Shown here one piece after another: positions 32,579 through 43,413 of a stretch of DNA of 64,000 bases. Source of the stretch: Bretschneidera sinensis. Taxonomy: Eukaryota; Streptophyta; Magnoliopsida; Brassicales; Akaniaceae. The notes under the pieces are model-generated. The model did no database searches. It was not told where the DNA came from and saw only the letters and a list, made by a program, of their open reading frames with translations. How positions within the stretch are numbered: the first letter of the stretch is position 1; the number at the start of each line of letters is the position of its first letter. The stretch is from contig CM043705.1 of assembly GCA_023935145.1 (NCBI GenBank), forward strand, positions 20,692,001 to 20,756,000, given 5' to 3'. The position numbers were made by a program, and so were the translations under genes.

Positions 32579-34617
32579 ATGTCGTTAGTAGATAAGTATC
32601 GCGATAGGCCTAGTAGCGGTAGTGGTAGTGAGGACTTATCTAGAGAACTGAAGGAGGCCATGGGTTTGGGCCGAACCTCTAGTGATGATGAATCCTCAGG
32701 GAGTGGCAACACTCAAGAGGGGCCACTTGAAATGGTGCCCTATAAGGCTGAAGAAGAGAAGGAGAAAGAAGAGGATTCTTCTTTTGAAAATGAAGTAGAT
32801 AATGTCCTGGCTGAGCTAAGAGGGGACATAAGGGTAGAAGAGAGGGTGTAATGGCTGTTCGTGACTAATTCTAAGCCTAATAAATTGGTGGAAGAGGAGC
32901 TCAAGTTGATTAGGCACGTGTACCGCATCCTAGAAGAGTACACCCTTAGAAATGCTAGGGTTAAGGAGAGGGCTTGTGATGCCCTCTCGAGTTACGCGCC
33001 TTTTGAGATATGTATCTATGAGCAGCACATAAGGGTTGGACTCAGGTTCCCACTTCACCTCTTCTTCTGCACTATGCTGAGGTTTTTTTGACATAACACT
33101 GTGCCAGTTGGTGCCTAACTCAATGCGTTTGATTATGACCTTTATCTGTGTTTTCTCGAACATGAAAGAGCTTATGAATATCAATGTCTTCAAAGCCCAC
33201 TTCTAGATAAGCAAGCACGACCAGCATGGGTAGGTTTTGATCAGCTCTAGGGCTAAAAAGGCACTACTGAAAAAGAAACCTTAGTCAATCAAGCAGTGGA
33301 AGAAGTCTTTCTTCTTCATCCAGAGCCAGAAGAGCTTTGAGGTCCCACTATCTTAGAGCTTGGACTGTGCGGGGAAATGAAAGAAGTCGTACCTCCTATA
33401 CTGCAAGCAAGAAACACTTAAGGTTATGGTGGCCATGCTCATTGACATGGGCATCCTATATAACAACGAGGAGCTAGCGAAGTGCGACCTCTCGCTGTCC
33501 TGAGGGTACATTAGAGAGTGGATTATACTTAGGCTGTACGCTTTGTTTAGCTTTGTGTTTTTTTACTTTTTCTGTTTCCTAGTCACTCATACTTGTGTTT
33601 TTGCAGAGATGGAAGCCATAGCTAGAGCTAGGGAGAGGGCAAAGAAGATAGCCCAGGAGAAGAAGAAGGTTGCTCAGGTTGGGAAGCAGCTCGTGCAAGC
33701 CCAGGGCTCAAGGAAGCGATCATGGGATCTTTCTTCCATTCCCATTGATGTGAAGAGGACCCTCAATCCTTCATCTGAGTCGAGGACATCTCAACCGTAC
33801 CCTAGCCTCAGTAGACACTGCCTTCGTCTTCTTCCCCGGGGTTCCTTATTGGGCCAGGGTCTTTATGTCCAACTAGGGCGTAAAGACAAATAACTCAATC
33901 TTTTCCCATCCCATGGTCACTCGAGAGCACCTAATCTTGGGGATCCCTCTACATGACATGATCGAGCTCTCGAGGAAGTCGATCAAGGGTCTCTGCTCCA
34001 TGGCTGAGGTCATAGTCTCCTAGGTGAGTATTTTTGCCTTGGATCTCTTCTTTTTTGAGTTTTTTTATATTTCTTGTTTGCTTACCCTTATATATTTTGT
34101 TTCAGTCGAGCGTGGTGTAGGGTATATTGTCGCCTCACTACTTGGACATAAGCGAGAAGTTGGCCCGGTGCTAAAAAAAATTGGATGACAGCTATAGGCT
34201 CATCCAGTAGTTGCATGTGTCATTGAAGGAGGCTTGACTGAGCCAGGAGAGTGCTGACAGAGAAAAGACCAAGGTTGTGGAGGAGTGGGAGGCCATGTAT
34301 AGCGAAAGGGATGCTGCTATGGCCTCTGAGAAAAAACTGAATGAGAAGGCCATGGAAGAGCCCCTAGCCAGTTTCAAGATCTCTTCTTCTTAACGAAAGG
34401 CGTTGAGAAGGAGGTTAGGCTTCAGGTTTTTGAGGGCATCTTGGATGCCAAGAGGAAGACAGAGTCTCTCTATACTCAGACTGACTTATCGGCCCTCGAG
34501 CTCGGTGCCTCAGAGAATAAGGCGGGGGTCGTGGCTAGTGGATTTGGTGGGGAGGAAAAAGCTCAGCTGAGCGGGGCAGCGACAAAAACCACTTCCGAAG
34601 GGGAGGTCGACCTCTGA
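32579..34617 (+). pseudogene. Antisense ORF of element D (plant gypsy-type transposon domain), decayed
   Basis: ATG at 32579 opens an acidic N-terminal region rich in Ser, Asp and Glu. After an in-frame TAA (32849) the same frame continues with IYEQHIRVGLRFPLHLFF (about 33010), the core of the 'putative gypsy type transposon' domain (PF04195) carried in antisense by Tat elements. Several stops follow. Apparent introns: a donor near 33537 (GTACGC) to TTGCAG at 33606; a donor at 34024 (GTGAGT) to TTTCAG at 34105. Exon 2 (33607-34023) begins with a Lys/Arg/Glu helix, and exon 3 encodes a coiled coil (REKTKVVEEWEAMYSERDAA) and ends at TGA 34615. Its function is unknown. It ends tail to tail with pol, about 230 bases away. 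Confidence 0.6.
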
Positions 34618-34845
34618 GGACTTAAAGTTTTTCTTTTCCTACTTTTTCTTTTTAAAAAACTGAAGCCGATAATGCCTCCATTTTCATGTAATCTTATATT
34701 TTCTTAATAAGATTTCTAGTTTCCTTTTTTTTTACCTTGTCGCCTCTCGTAGACTTTAACATTTAAACTTCAATGCTTTAGCTCTTTTATTAACAACCAA
34801 GGTGTTCACGATTTACACTTAAAACATGGAACTTGAGGGGCGTAC

Positions 34846-36010
34846 ATTATTGGTAAAACTTATGGAGGTTCTTCGCGTGCCAAGTGCGAGGGACGAAATT
34901 GCCATTCAACTCTTCGAGCTCGAAAGTGCCAGCTTGGCACACTCTTTTGATACGATACGGGCCTTCCCAGTTTGTGACAAGCTTCCCCGTTTCTCGAGGA
35001 TGAGATATTTTATTTTTTCGTAGAACGAGATCACGTAACTTAAAGTTTCTATCTCAGACCTGAGAGTTGTAGTACCTACCCACCTTCTGTTGATAAGCAG
35101 CTAATCAAATCTGAGCTTTATCCTGAGCTTCGTCTATAAGATCAACGCTCATCCATAAGGCTTCTTCGTTGTTAATTCGCTCGAAGTTATGTACTCGTAA
35201 CGAGGGCACCTCTACTTTTAAGGGGATGATCGCTTTAGAGCTGTATGCCATGAAAAAAAGGAGTTTCTCTCGTGGGTGTCCGAGCAGTGGTTCGATAGGC
35301 CCAAAGAACGTTTGGAAGATGGTTGGTCCACTGTTTGTCAGCTTCATTTAGTCTTTTTTTTATGCATTGCATTGTCTTTTTGTCACCTCGGTTTGCTCGT
35401 TAGTCTATAGGTACCCTACGGTGGAAAATCGATGCTTGATGCGAAGCTCTTCACAGAATACCCTGAATTAGGTACTGTCGAACTATTTACTGTTGTCAGT
35501 GACTAGTATATGAGGTATGCCGAATCGGCACACTATGGACTTTCGAATAAAAATTCGAGCTTGGTGATCCGTTATACTGGCAAGTGGTTTCGCCTCTACC
35601 CACTTGGTGAAGTAATCTATTGCTACGATAAGACGTTTTCTCTGGTCAAGCGGCTTAGTGAAGAGACCTATGAGATCCATCCACCATACGGTGAAAGAAA
35701 ATGAGCTCGTGATCGAGATGAGGGGATTTACCGGTTGGTGGGGCACAGAGGAGTATTACTGATAGCTTCTGCACTTCTTGACCAAGTCCACGGCGTCTCT
35801 CTGCATTTTGGGCAGTAATACCCTTGATGGAGCACTTTGAAGGCTAAAGCTCGGCTTCCTTGGTGATTTCCGCGTATCCTTTTGTGAACCTCCTTAAGAG
35901 CGTAATTGGCTTTGGTGGGCCCGAAACATCTCAAATAAGGCATCGTAAGACCTCTCTTGTACAACTATTCATTTACGATCGCACATCGGGAAGTTGGCTT
36001 CACTTTTCTG
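34846..36010 (-). pseudogene. Integrase of element D, broken
   Basis: The zinc domain is visible at 35964-35830 (YALKEVHKRIRGNHQGSRAL then GYYCPKC). The core is at 35700-35483 (WMDLIGLFTKPL, YFTKWVEAKPLA, FGIPHILVTDN). The C-terminal part includes SKAIIPLKVEVPSLRV (about 35250) and DLVLRKNK...GKLVTNWEGPYRI (about 35030-34930), ending HKFYQ-stop near 34846. There is no chromodomain, consistent with Tat. Several stops and shifts break it. Confidence 0.75.
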
Positions 36011-36265
36011 CTCGGGAAGCTGACCATCACGTAAATACTGAAGGATCGGGTCTGACCAGGTTTCCCTTTCGGTTATTGGTAGTACATGTATCTCATCGAT
36101 GCTTGGGGTGACGAGAGTCTCTAGATAGATGGCTTGGGTTGGCTTGGTTTGGTGATAGAAGGCGAGTCGAGCTAGAGCATCAGCTTTTGAGTTCTTTGCT
36201 CGAGGAACCTGAGTTATTCGGAACCCTTTGAATCTGACAGTGAGTTCTCTAGCCTTCTCAAGGTA

Positions 36266-37050
36266 TCAAACAATCTTCTCCCCTCGGGCCTCAAACTCAC
36301 TGTTCATCTGATTCACCACTTGTTGTGAGTCGCTGTATATATCCAAGCCTTTGGCGGCCATGGCTTTTGCCAGCTTCATTCTGGTGAGTAATGCATTGTA
36401 CTCTACTTCGTTATGGGTAGCTTTGAACTTGAATCTTAAGGTGTATTCAATGAAAAATCCATTTGGACTGCAAATGATGAGCCCAGTGCAGCTTTCGGTG
36501 CTGTTAGAGGAGCTGTCAACGTGAAGGGTCCACTGCGGAATTTGCTCGACCATCTCTGGTACAAGGGTTTTCTTCGAATCCCTCTAAAGTATTGTCTTCA
36601 CAATAAAGTCTACGAGGGCTTGAGCTTTGATGGCCTTTCGAAGATGGTACTAGATGTCGAATTCTCTGAGCTCTATGGACCACTTGACCATCCTCCCTGA
36701 GACGTACTGTTTGTGAAGTACTTGTCTTAGAGGCTGATCTGTCAAGATGACGATGGTGTATGCTTGGAAATATAGGCAAAGCTTTCACGTTATGATCAGG
36801 AGAGTGTACACCATATTTTCTATCGAGATTTATCGTACTTCTGCATCATGGAGGACCTTGCTAACATAGTATATGGTTTTCTGGAGACCTATTTCTTCCC
36901 GAATCAGGACGAAAGCCATTACTTCTTGCCCGACTGATAAATATAGGAAGAGTTCCTCTCTCGTAACAGATTTGGTCAAAAGTAAGGGAGAAATCAGATA
37001 CTCCTTTAGCTCCTCAAAGGATTTTTGATAGTCTTCAGTCTAAGCAAAGT
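36266..37050 (-). pseudogene. RNase H and second (archaeal-like) RNase H of element D, broken
   Basis: The segment 36553-36266 encodes WTLHVDSSSNSTESCTGLII, then THNEVEYNALLTRMKLAKAM and LDIYSDSQQVVNQMN. This is the additional archaeal-type RNase H that marks Tat elements, with Asp, Glu and Asp positions visible. The ordinary RNase H lies upstream in the minus sense (about 37050-36600) and is more decayed. The double RNase H supports the Tat assignment. Confidence 0.75.
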
Positions 37051-38560
37051 CTTTTGCCTTCCTAATGGCCCTGAAGAAGGGGACACATTTTTCTGCAGCT
37101 TTCAACATGAAATGACTTAGTGCCGCTACACGCCCCGTCAGTCTTTGTACTTTCTTTATCGTCCGAGAGGGGTCATACTGAGGATAGTGTTGATCTTCTC
37201 TGGGTTAGCTTTTATTCCTCTTTGGGTGACCATAAAACCAAGGAACTTCCCCTCAGTGACTTCAAACGCACACTTTGTGATGTTCAGTTTCATCTGGTGA
37301 CATCGAAAAACCTTGAATGCTTCATCTAGGTCGGAGCTGTGATCTTTGACCTCAACACTTTTGAACAACATTTCATCCACATAGACTTCCATGTTTCTTC
37401 TTGTTGATGCCAAAAATTTGTTACTACCGATGTGGCCTAGGTGCTGACATGGCTTGGGCCCTGCATAGGTAACATGGATGAACTAAAAGCCCTCAGAAGG
37501 AGGGGAGAGGGAGACCTTCGAGGGCTCTTCGAAGTTTAAGTTAGAACGAAAGCTTAAAAAGAGGCGAGGCCAAGGATTAAATATAGAAAAGCTTGGGTGT
37601 AAGTAGAGTAAGTCTAAATGAATCATGAATTTCATACCTCGGCTTTTTTATAGCCCTTTGAATGGGCATTGCCCACGTCTCGTCATCGTGAAGGCATTGC
37701 TTGCATGATCAGAGGACGGCGTGTCACAGGGTGGCCGCAGGGCGGCGTGCTGTAGGGTAATTGCAGGGCAGCGTGTGTAGGCGGCTGCAAAGCGGCGTGT
37801 CGTAGGGTAGCGTAGGGCTGCAGCGCGGCATGTCGTAGGGCGGCTGCAGGGTGGCACATCGTAGGGCAGCTACAGAGCGGTATGTTATAGAGGGAGTCCA
37901 GATGTAGGTTTACTGGGCCGTTCTTCATTGGGCCGGAATGTTAGGGGCTACATCTGGGTCGGAGTGTCACGAGTCGGAGTGTTATGGGCCAGAGTGTTAT
38001 GGGCTACATCAGGGCCGGAGTGTTATGGGCTACATCAGGCCCCATCACTTCTGATCTACCCATGAAAGATCTTGTTTACAAACCTCTGGTTGGTTGACCA
38101 TGCATTTTTTAGCCCTAAGAGCATGACTTTGTAACAGTACAACCCTTGGCTCCTGATGAAGGTTATTTTCTCCTAGTCGGGCTCATGCATGAGGATCTGG
38201 TTATAGTCAAAGTAGGAGTCCAAGAAAGTTAGAAGCTCGTATCTTGAGGTAGCGTCAATTAGCTGATCGATCTGTGGCAGAGAAAAGTTATCTTTTGGGC
38301 AGACCTTGTTCAGGTCCTTGAAGTTGATGCAGATTGGCTACTTACCGTTGAGATTTCTGACCATCACTACATTAGATAACCAATCGGAGTAATCCATCTC
38401 CCGGATAAAGTCAGTTATGAGTAGCTTATCCACCTTGGTTTTGATGGCAGCTTGCTCCTCCATGGGTTATGGCTCAGGTGCATGTTTAACCAGTGCACGA
38501 TGACCTCGGAGATAATCTCTGGCATATCCGAGGCTGACTGTGCAAATAAGTCTTGATTCT
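37051..38560 (-). pseudogene. Reverse transcriptase of element D, split by a solo LTR
   Basis: The N-terminal half is at 38560-38053 (LPQIDQLIDATSRYELLTFL, LLGLKNAWSTNQRFVNKIF). The C-terminal half continues on the other side of the solo LTR at 37396-37150 (NMEVYVDEMLFKSVEVKDH, KLNITKCAFEV, GKFLGFMVTQRGI). The catalytic motif reads YVDE instead of YVDD, so one catalytic Asp has become Glu. Stops are also present. The interruption falls between the helix before the catalytic hairpin and the hairpin itself. Confidence 0.8.
37397..38052 (-). mobile_element. Solo LTR (646 bp) with CTTCT target duplication
   Basis: The LTR spans 37402-38047. On the minus strand it starts TGATGGGGCC and ends GGCATCAACA, so it has TG...CA ends. 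Flanks CTTCT at 37397-37401 and 38048-38052 are a perfect 5-bp duplication. A minus-strand TATA box 'gctataaaaaag' lies near 37653-37642. Positions about 37720-37895 hold GC-rich imperfect repeats of roughly 25-30 bp around 'gtagggcggctgcag'. LTR style and TATA context resemble Tat/Retand LTRs, but this family is not the same as element D's. Confidence 0.85.
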
Positions 38561-38599
38561 TCTATAGAAGATAGATGAGGGACATTTTGAGGTCCTCGG

Positions 38600-38900
38600 G
38601 GAGACCAGAACCAATTTGGACTATTTTAGAGATGTCTTTGCCAAGGAGGACAATGGCTAACTCCTCCATGGGTTGGCCCTATGGGGTTTTTACCTCGTCC
38701 TTACAGTTTTCCACTTCGAGGGGCAAGGCTTCTGTTCTTTTTCCCCCTCTCACGGTATTCAAATAGCAGGACATGGAGACCTGCTGGTTTCTTTTGACTT
38801 CACCCACTCCATCATTAGTAGGGAACTTCATTTTCAAATGGTAGGTGGAGATGACCACCTTTAGTTTGTTGAGAGTGGGTCTGCCGAGGATCACATTTTA
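38600..38900 (-). pseudogene. Protease region of element D
   Basis: The segment ending the protease domain reads MILGRPTLNKLKVVISTYHL and KMKFPTNDGVGEV, the standard block downstream of the active site in Tat elements (ILGRP, T-YHLKMKFPT). The D-S/T-G active-site part lies farther right (about 38960-39150) and is not in one clean frame. Confidence 0.65.
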
Positions 38901-39199
38901 AGATGATGGTCATTTGACTACCAAGAAAATAGTTTGCACAGTGGTGGTCCGTGGAGCCGTCCCCGTGGTGACCGGGAGAACTATATTACCTTCAGCAAAC
39001 ACTGGAGCTCCTGAGAAGCAGTACAAAGAGGTGGCAATCAGCTCTAGCTGACTATCTTTCAGCTGCATCTGCTGGAAAGCATCTAGAATAAGATGTCTGT
39101 CGAACTCCCGTTATCCACCAAGATATGTCTGACGTCGTGGTTAGTTATAAGGAAGAAGACTACCATGGAGTCATCGTGCGGGGTCTGTACTCCCTCCAG

Positions 39200-40150
39200 A
39201 TCATCGTCCGTGAAAGAGATTGTCTAGACCTTGAGATGTAGGCCCGACTCCTCTCCCTTCGATGCTGAATGATGTTGAACAAACCCTTATAAGTCTTCTT
39301 AGGCCCCTTGCTGCTGAGAAAGTTGGAAGCAAAGATGTAGCTGAGCTATTGAATGTGCCAATACTTCTTAGTCTCAATCGGGAATACCACATACCGGTAG
39401 CTTTTTCAAGTGTCAGGGGAAATGCTCGGCACATGACCGGATAGGAGTGTCAATGCAACATCATGGTAGTTTTATAATGCTAAAGGTGGTTCAAGGGGTC
39501 TGTTGAGCCATCATAGGGTTTGAATTGCGGCATCCAAAAATTTGGTGGGAGTGGAGCCTCGAGGACTTCTTGTGTGAATGGTGGGTCCTAGACGCTGAGT
39601 TTATCCAGGATACTATGATTCCAGCATTTGAAGGCTTCGTTGATTTTTTCTTCCATCCCTTCTATCCATTTGTCTATGCTGAGGTTGCTTATGGAAGAGG
39701 AGCCTCCTTTAGACTTACTGGCATAAGGTGGTGAGGACGCCATAGTAGAACGATTGTTGATAGGGAGCCCATCACTAAGAAGACTTACTCGCCTAGGGGC
39801 ATGGTGAGGAGATGGGGGTGAGGGATGTCGAACCCTTTTTCGGACTTCAGCTGCGAGGTCTGTCACTAAGCAAGAGAGATCTAGGAACTGCGCTTGAATT
39901 ATTAGAATAGTATGATGTGCCTAGGCAACTCCTCAGAGATTTTCAGACGGGTCGATCTCCGTGTGGTGAGGACGTTGTGCTCCCAGAAGGGTTCGTGGGT
40001 CACAGCTAGAGGTCTTGTGTTAAGACATAGCAGGGAACATCGAGCCGAACCGCTGGCCGTGGGCACTATTTTGTGTAGGTGTGGCACTAGTTCCGGTGAC
40101 TCCCTTGTCGGTATTCCTGGTGGTGTTTCTAGGCGGCATGGTAACATATG
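39200..40150 (-). pseudogene. Gag of element D, broken
   Basis: Three open pieces on the minus strand (40147-39902, 39866-39588, 39434-39201) lie in the gag position between primer-binding site and protease. They contain a Pro/Arg/Ser-rich N-terminus, the segment SSSISNLSIDKWIEGMEEKI, and a piece with TGMWYSRLRLRSIGTFNS that corresponds to the 'WY..L....I.SF..L' block of retrotransposon gag. Frames shift between pieces. Confidence 0.6.
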
Positions 40151-40200
40151 AGTTCTTTAGATTTCTTCGTTTCTACTGTTTAATGAGATATTGGTTTTTC

Positions 40201-40215
40201 CCACGGACAACGCCA
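40201..40215 (-). other. Primer-binding site of element D
   Basis: On the minus strand TGGCGTTGTCCGTGG follows the 5' LTR, similar to the TGGCGCCGTC-type site of Tat elements (Asp/Arg tRNA type). Confidence 0.55.
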
Positions 40216-40221
40216 ATCTAC

Positions 40222-40779
40222 TGATGCCTAAAATTTTCTACCGAGCTAGAGGTCCAATATTCAACGGTCTGCACAAAAAAAGAGGGGTTAAATAAAGAGT
40301 CATCGGAGGAAATGAGGGTGGTGCCTCTGAGGACTTTTCGATGCTAATATCAGTGCAAGGGTTAGGGAAAAAGGAGAGTTAGCATTTTAGTGTCTTAGTG
40401 ATGAGCTTGAATTTGAAGATGAGATTAGATTCACATACCTTGGGCTTTTTATAGTGATCCAAGGGCAAGTTGACCACGTGCTCGGGATGGCGTGATCCCT
40501 GAGATCCTGCTTATCTAGCAAAGGGTCTTGTCGCTTGCTTAGGGACGAATCAATCCCTGAAATCATGCTTATACTTTTGCGTGTAAGGAGTCTGTGAATG
40601 ATGATGGCTTCGTTAGCCGTTTGGCCACATGTTGTCTGATCATACGAGAAGAGCTATCCACGTGTCATCAGGCTACTGGTGAGTCTGTTGTTGGTGCAAC
40701 CACGTGTCATCCGGTTATTAGAGAGAGAGCCATCCACGTGTCACCAAGCTACTGGAAGGTGAATTTATTTGCCGTATCA
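40222..40779 (-). repeat. 5' LTR of element D (558 bp)
   Basis: On the minus strand it runs from TGATACGGCAAAT at 40779 to AGGCATCA at 40222. It is homologous to 30300-30751. It has the same G-box cores and a TATA-like 'ctataaaaag' near 40446-40455. Confidence 0.85.
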
Positions 40780-40816
40780 ATACTATACATACACCAAGAC
40801 ATGACATGGACTTATG

Positions 40817-40928
40817 TTACTGACTAAATATTTCAATTACTTCCATGATATCATGATTAGCATCAACACAATGAATAGTTAAGAGGCAAGTCACATAGTC
40901 CCTTTCCGCTTGATTGTCAAAAAGAATC
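40817..40928 (-). pseudogene. Possible orphan 3' exon of an unidentified host gene
   Basis: On the minus strand a strong acceptor (poly-pyrimidine run then TTCCAG) precedes 36 open codons beginning ILFDNQAERDYVTCLLTIHC and a TAA at 40817-40819. It looks like real coding sequence, but I do not recognise it. Element D's 5' LTR begins 38 bases past the stop. A second acceptor-plus-open stretch (42015 leftward, VDNFIKWLNIVMH) may belong to the same gene, now separated by a hAT-like insertion. Confidence 0.35.
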
Positions 40929-41137
40929 CTGGAAAAAAAAAAAGGACAGAAGGAGGATGAGAAAAATCAGTACATAATCACCAAAATATTAAAGCAAACA
41001 TGGAAATGAACTCCTTTTTGTGACTTAAAAAAGTAACAAAGAAAGAATCAAGAATATAATACTTCCCATTTTTTTTCCCTTGCAACAGCAAGTACTCTTA
41101 TTTTTGAAGAACCATCTAACCCAAGAAAAAATTGCAC

Positions 41138-41975
41138 TAGAGGTGACAAACGGGTCGGGTTAGATCAATCGGATTTAGGTCAGATCTGGTTTGGGTCATG
41201 TTGAGTCTTTAGTTGTTCGAGTTGCGAGTTACTTCGGGTCGGATCGGATTGGGTTCGTGTCATTTCAATCTCGGGTCGGGTCGGATCAACAAAATAGATA
41301 TTTATGCTTAATTAAAAAAATATTTTTTTGCATATATTTAATTAAATAGATAACATTGTCAAACACTTGAAAATTAATTAATAATAAATCAATATTTAAT
41401 TTTTTAAGTAATATATTTAATTTTTTAATGCAATATGCAATGTTATGATTTTTAGTTCCAAAATTCAATCTTAAATGATCTCAGACAATTTGTCTACAAA
41501 GTTATTCTCACTAGTAACGTCTTATACCAAAATTTGGAGATTAAATTTAATATAATCATTTCATTCTATTATATTTTTTTAGAACAATTAAAAATAAAAT
41601 TTTATTATAACTTGAAGAACAATGCAAAATTTACTATTCTTCTCGATTTTTTGTTGAACAATACATATCAACACATATACATCAATAATTAATTAATTGT
41701 TATACAATTTATTTTATTTGACAACTAGTTAATTAACTATTATCCCAATTTTAGAAAGCAAATTATTTTTTATAAAAAATATATATTTTCAAGTCATTTT
41801 GGATCGAGTCGTTTCGGGTTTTTCGATCGTTTCGGGTTTTGGATCACTCGGATTCAGGCCATTTTGAATCCAGATCATTTCAGGTATTATTTTGATGTGT
41901 TTTTGGATCAAATCGAATTTAAACTGAGTCAAATCGAATTAAGTTTTTGAGTTGTATCAGATTTTGCCATCTCTG
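41138..41975. mobile_element. hAT-like non-autonomous element (about 840 bp)
   Basis: The left end TAGAGGTGACAAACGGGTCG and the right end (minus strand) CAGAGATGGCAAAATC are matching terminal repeats of the hAT type (YAGRGRTGRCAAA). Subterminal regions at both ends are full of 'gggtcgggtcgga' and 'tttcgggtttt' motifs; the middle is AT-rich. No transposase. A clean 8-bp target duplication is not visible: flanks are AATTGCAC on the left and TGCATCAC on the right. Confidence 0.6.
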
Positions 41976-42500
41976 TGCATCACAATGTTAAGCCATTTTA
42001 TAAAGTTGTCAACCTCTGTGGTAAAAAAACAGAAAAAAATTACCACAGTTCTTTCTCTACACACTATTTAAGTTGCCTTTTCTTATCTGAAAAAGAGGGA
42101 GTAAACTTCTTTTTACAATCAAAGTATCTAAAATTTAACCCGGATAAGGAAAAATAAAACAAAATAAACTACATGGGAATGAACTATTCTTTGTCACTGA
42201 AAAAAGAACATAAAAAAATATGCTTGTTCAAAATATAAGTTATAAAATACTGTATTGTTAAAAAAGAAATGAATGCATTAATTGAGAAAACAAAAGCCTT
42301 GAGCATTGTTATAATTGCATTGTACTATCAAAAATCCCAAACAAAAATAACACGGCAACAAACCCCCGAAAACTGTGGATTCCAAACTTTCTAGCTTCAT
42401 CTAAATTTTAAAAAAAACGATAATAAAAAATACGTAAAATAATAAATAAATAAAAAAATATGTTATGGGTGCTTCACATGAATGCTAAGCGTCTTCAAGA
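41976..42500. other. AT-rich spacer, possible host exon remnant at the left edge
   Basis: Apart from the acceptor-like site near 42015-42030 on the minus strand, nothing is seen. A-rich stretches dominate from 42210 to 42460. Confidence 0.35.
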
Positions 42501-42705
42501 GATCCTTTTCAATTTCTCTGTTAACTGGAGAGGTGCTGCTAAAGGTGGGATACACAGCCACCAAAATTAAAAAGCAATTAACGCATGAGATGAAGCCATG
42601 TCAGAATCTGTAATCCACAACCCAAAAAACACTATTTTACCTGATCTTATTTATTTACTTTGAAGAAAAAAACGAAAGCTAGTGGGTTCTCTCTCTTTCT
42701 ATGTT

Positions 42706-43077
42706 TTACTTCTGCTCCGGCTATTCAACCGCCAGTATCCGCTCTTCCTCCGGTGAGCTCTCCACCACCAGCATCTCTTCCGTCGGCGACATCTCCTCAT
42801 GCATCTCCGCCAGCGACGACTCCTCCCCTGCTTCCCCTCCACCTCCCACATCCCCCCACCGGCTCCATTGGCAGCTCCACCGGCTCAAGTCCCAGCACAT
42901 GCTCCGAGCAAGAAGAAGGTCAAGGCTCCAACGCCATCTCCATTGGCTACCAGCCCACCAACTCCCCCCACCGGAGCTACTGGGCTCAGCCTCCCGTCAA
43001 TCTCCCCTGGCCCGTCAACACAGACCAATCAGGTCCCCAGGACCCAAGATTCAATATCATATCTCATTAAAGAATAG
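42706..43077 (+). pseudogene. Captured fragment of a Lys-rich arabinogalactan protein gene
   Basis: Two overlapping frames together read as a Pro/Ala/Ser/Thr-rich arabinogalactan protein. From about 42714: SAPAIQPPVSALPPVSSPPP. After a frameshift near 42840: APLAAPPAQVPAHAPSKKKV with the short Lys-rich stretch, then ATSPPTPPTG and SISPGPSTQT, ending at TAA 43075. This layout (Pro-rich body, Lys-rich patch, second Pro-rich body) matches the AGP17/18/19 subfamily. There is no usable ATG with a signal peptide and no C-terminal GPI signal, so it is a fragment. It lies inside the Pack-MULE-like inverted repeats. Confidence 0.6.
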
Positions 43078-43161
43078 AAAAGAACAAAATTTAACACAGA
43101 AAAGATGGGTAATGCTTAAAATTTGATATTATATTGAACCTGAGAGGTGGGTGGCTGGTGA

Positions 43162-43413
43162 TCAGATGTGAGAGTGTCCATGTGAAGAGCTGTGGATAGG
43201 TGAGTTGGTTAAGTTCATTGCCAGGCTTAAACGATTTGGTGGAGAAAGAAAGGGAAAGAGTATCTTTTGGGATTTGGAGTACTGATGAGAAGAAGAAGAG
43301 GAAGAGGAAGAGGAGGTGGAGAGAGAAGAGAAAACAAAGGTTGCACGTATAGCAGATGTTGTCGTCATGGCTACTGTTGCTGTTGTGGCCGTTGACCTGA
43401 GAAATGCCACCAT
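43162..43413 (-). CDS. Ser/Thr-rich N-terminal-like fragment, second captured piece
   Basis: An ATG at 43413, just inside the right inverted repeat, opens 83 codons: MVAFLRSTATTATVAMTTTS, then a run of Ser (9 in a row) and a basic, Ser-rich tail. The composition (few acidic residues, rich in Ser/Thr/Ala) resembles a chloroplast transit peptide. It may be the captured 5' end of a nuclear gene for a plastid protein, or only an open frame created by the repeat. It is opposite in strand to the AGP fragment. Confidence 0.3.
   Translation of the reverse strand: MVAFLRSTATTATVAMTTTSAIRATFVFSSLSTSSSSSSSSSHQYSKSQKILFPFLSPPNRLSLAMNLTNSPIHSSSHGHSHI

Larger units (their letters stand above)
30300..40779 (-). 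mobile_element. Element D: Tat-lineage Ty3 retrotransposon with antisense ORF
   Basis: Direct repeats at 30300-30751 and 40222-40779 are its LTRs. Reading right to left: 5' LTR, primer-binding site, gag, protease, reverse transcriptase, RNase H, a second archaeal-like RNase H, integrase, an antisense ORF on the plus strand, a 48-bp repeat array, polypurine tract and 3' LTR. The double RNase H, lack of a chromodomain and antisense late ORF identify the Tat lineage (as in Grande/Retand types). LTRs look roughly 85 percent identical by eye, so it is old. A solo LTR (37402-38047) interrupts its polymerase. ATACT follows the right LTR; the left duplication could not be found because the 3' LTR end is eroded. 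Confidence 0.85.

Noticed and set aside
41138..41975. 8-bp target duplication for the hAT-like element
   Set aside because: The flanks AATTGCAC and TGCATCAC share only short words; a duplication could not be supported.
42660..43070. Complete secreted arabinogalactan protein gene
   Set aside because: The apparent start is TTG, there is no clean signal peptide or GPI signal, and the frame shifts midway; called as a captured fragment instead.
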